The translations under genes and the position numbers were made by a program. A stretch of 64,000 nt of DNA, from NCBI RefSeq assembly GCF_001424545.1, contig NZ_LMQL01000002.1, positions 1,434 to 65,433 of the forward strand, in the 5' to 3' direction. This DNA is from Ramlibacter sp. Leaf400 (GTDB lineage: Bacteria > Pseudomonadota > Gammaproteobacteria > Burkholderiales > Burkholderiaceae_C). Each line of letters starts with the position of its first letter. The stretch's first letter is position 1. Positions 63,004 to 64,000 of this stretch are shown here, in pieces. The notes beneath the pieces were generated by a model, which saw only the letters and a list, made by a program, of their open reading frames with translations, did no database searches and was not told the DNA's origin.

Positions 63004-63010
63004 TGAGCGT

Positions 63011-64000
63011 TCAGGCGGGCAGCTCGAACACGTCCGCCTTGAGGCTGCTGGCGCCGACCTGCCGCCGCGGCGCCGGGCTGTCGTAGACCACCAGCAGCGA
63101 AGGATCGCCTTCCCCATCGGGACGGAACAGCGCCAGGCCCTCGGCGTGGTCGCAGCCGCGGCCGAACGGGATGTCCAGCACGTGCTCCAGTGCCTCGGCC
63201 TCCAGCACGCAGGAGTCTTCGCAGCGGGCCGCGCCGCGCCACCGCAGGACGCGCACCGGCCCGTCCAGGCCCATGGTGGGGCCGGCCAGGAGCAGCAGGT
63301 CCTCGCCCTGCAGGCACAGGTCGCGCACGCCCAGTCCCTGCAGCTGCAGGAAGTGCTTGCGCACGCGCGGCCCCTTGCGGCCGTCGACCGGATCGAGCTT
63401 CAGCCAGCGGCCGTCGTCCACCGGCCGCAGCTCCAGCACCATCGCCCAGCCGCGCAGCACGGGCCCCCGCAGGCCGAGGAAGAGGCGTTCGCCCACCACG
63501 GCCAGGCCTTCCACGTCGAAGCCGTTCTCCTTGCCGGGCAGGCCGATGAAGGGCGCCAGGTGCTTGTCCTTGCGCAGCAGCCGGGTGAGGTCGTTGCCTT
63601 GCGCATCGCCGCGCAGCCGCTGCGCGCGCCGCGGCTTGTCCTTGCGCACCAGGACCGGCAGGCCGTCACGCTCCTGCATCGGGATGCGCGCCAGCAGGAA
63701 GCGGTTGGCCTGCGCCTCCAGCCGGCCCAGGCGCTTGACCGACCGGGCGACGGGGTCTCCAGCGTGGACCTTGCAGCGCTTGAGGCTGTGCGAGCCCACG
63801 ACCCAGAGGTAGCCGTCGGCCCGGTCCATGCCTTCGATGTCGATCTCCGGCGTGTCGTCCTTGCGGCCTTCGGTGGGCAGGTCCAGCACCTCGCGCAACG
63901 GGAACTGCACGTGCTCCGCGGCGCGGCCCTCGGCCACCGTCAGTCTTTCCACGCTGGCCGATTCGTCGTTGGCCACCCAGAGCGTGCGGCCGATCTGCAG
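63011..64000 (-). CDS. DUF3616-family protein, N terminus cut by window edge
   Basis: At least 329 residues of an open frame that runs to the right edge without a start requirement: the 8 codons before an internal GTG at 63976 read LQIGRTLW and join VANDESASVERL, so the protein continues beyond the window. DUF3616 proteins look like secreted or periplasmic beta-propellers (LWVVGSHSLKR, NGFDVEGLAVVGERLFLGLR, DHAEGLALF). Function unknown. It is convergent with the ornithine-cyclodeaminase-family gene. Confidence 0.8.
   Translation of the reverse strand: MQIGRTLWVANDESASVERLTVAEGRAAEHVQFPLREVLDLPTEGRKDDTPEIDIEGMDRADGYLWVVGSHSLKRCKVHAGDPVARSVKRLGRLEAQANRFLLARIPMQERDGLPVLVRKDKPRRAQRLRGDAQGNDLTRLLRKDKHLAPFIGLPGKENGFDVEGLAVVGERLFLGLRGPVLRGWAMVLELRPVDDGRWLKLDPVDGRKGPRVRKHFLQLQGLGVRDLCLQGEDLLLLAGPTMGLDGPVRVLRWRGAARCEDSCVLEAEALEHVLDIPFGRGCDHAEGLALFRPDGEGDPSLLVVYDSPAPRRQVGASSLKADVFELPA

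Overview
The window is GC-rich, densely coded bacterial chromosome. Gene content (several IclR regulators, Bug/TctC-type and TRAP solute-binding proteins, class III CoA-transferase, RraA-type aldolase, KGG-motif stress proteins, PA2779-family protein) and sequence style point to a betaproteobacterium of the Burkholderiales, most likely a Comamonadaceae such as Ramlibacter or Variovorax. This is inference from gene style, not a phylogenetic test. The first 15 bases match the end of an Illumina adapter, so the left edge is a contig end. The right edge cuts a DUF3616 gene.

Layout. 0.3-6.2 kb: an rpoN gene divergent from a hybrid histidine kinase and a sigma-54-dependent response regulator. 6.3-9.6 kb: a stress/repair group (two KGG-motif proteins, Ku, a DksA/TraR-type zinc-finger protein). 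9.8-17.7 kb, minus strand: a quinate/shikimate-type catabolic locus with 3-dehydroshikimate dehydratase and its HPPD-like partner as separate genes, a shikimate-dehydrogenase-like enzyme, a complete TRAP transporter, a TetR regulator, type II 3-dehydroquinase and a second TRAP receptor. 17.8-20.6 kb: IclR regulator, four-carbon sugar-acid kinase and aldolase (otnK/otnC-like). 20.7-22.4 kb: small poorly characterised genes. 22.8-24.5 kb: secreted GH12-like glucanase with a polyproline linker and chitin/cellulose-binding module. 24.9-30.5 kb: hydrolase, IclR, FMN hydroxy-acid dehydrogenase, Bug receptor, TauD-type dioxygenase, class II aldolase.

31.4-39.4 kb: the most interesting region. An IclR-controlled run of eight overlapping or closely spaced genes encodes a crotonase, a two-subunit B12-dependent acyl-CoA mutase, a class III CoA-transferase, a MeaB-type GTPase, a Bug receptor, an RraA/HMG-aldolase-like protein and an MFS transporter. 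The mutase keeps the carboxylate-binding residues of methylmalonyl-CoA mutase but has Ala where that enzyme has Tyr243, so it probably acts on a bulkier dicarboxylyl-CoA. I do not recognise the pathway.

39.4-45.3 kb: two lipoproteins (heparinase II/III-like, NlpC/P60-like), a small pseudopilin operon and a lone receiver protein, slightly less GC-rich by eye. 45.5-50.1 kb: a ferritin-like di-iron protein, a multicopper oxidase with a SCO partner, a PA2779-family protein and very small ORFs. 50.2-53.0 kb: an NtrBC-like pair. 53.1-58.7 kb: proline-to-glutamate catabolism (GdhA, Lrp-type regulator, PutA). 58.8-64 kb: ArsR regulator, NIPSNAP-like protein, serine hydrolase, Rnk-like protein, ornithine-cyclodeaminase-family reductase and the cut DUF3616 gene.

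Four copies of a GTCATTCCCGCGAAGGCGGG-type inverted repeat all lie at convergent 3'-3' gene junctions. Three copies of another intergenic element run from a stop codon to a Shine-Dalgarno-like GGAGGTT. Candidate operators are visible by eye next to each of the three IclR genes and the TetR gene. No rRNA, tRNA, insertion sequence, prophage or CRISPR array was seen.
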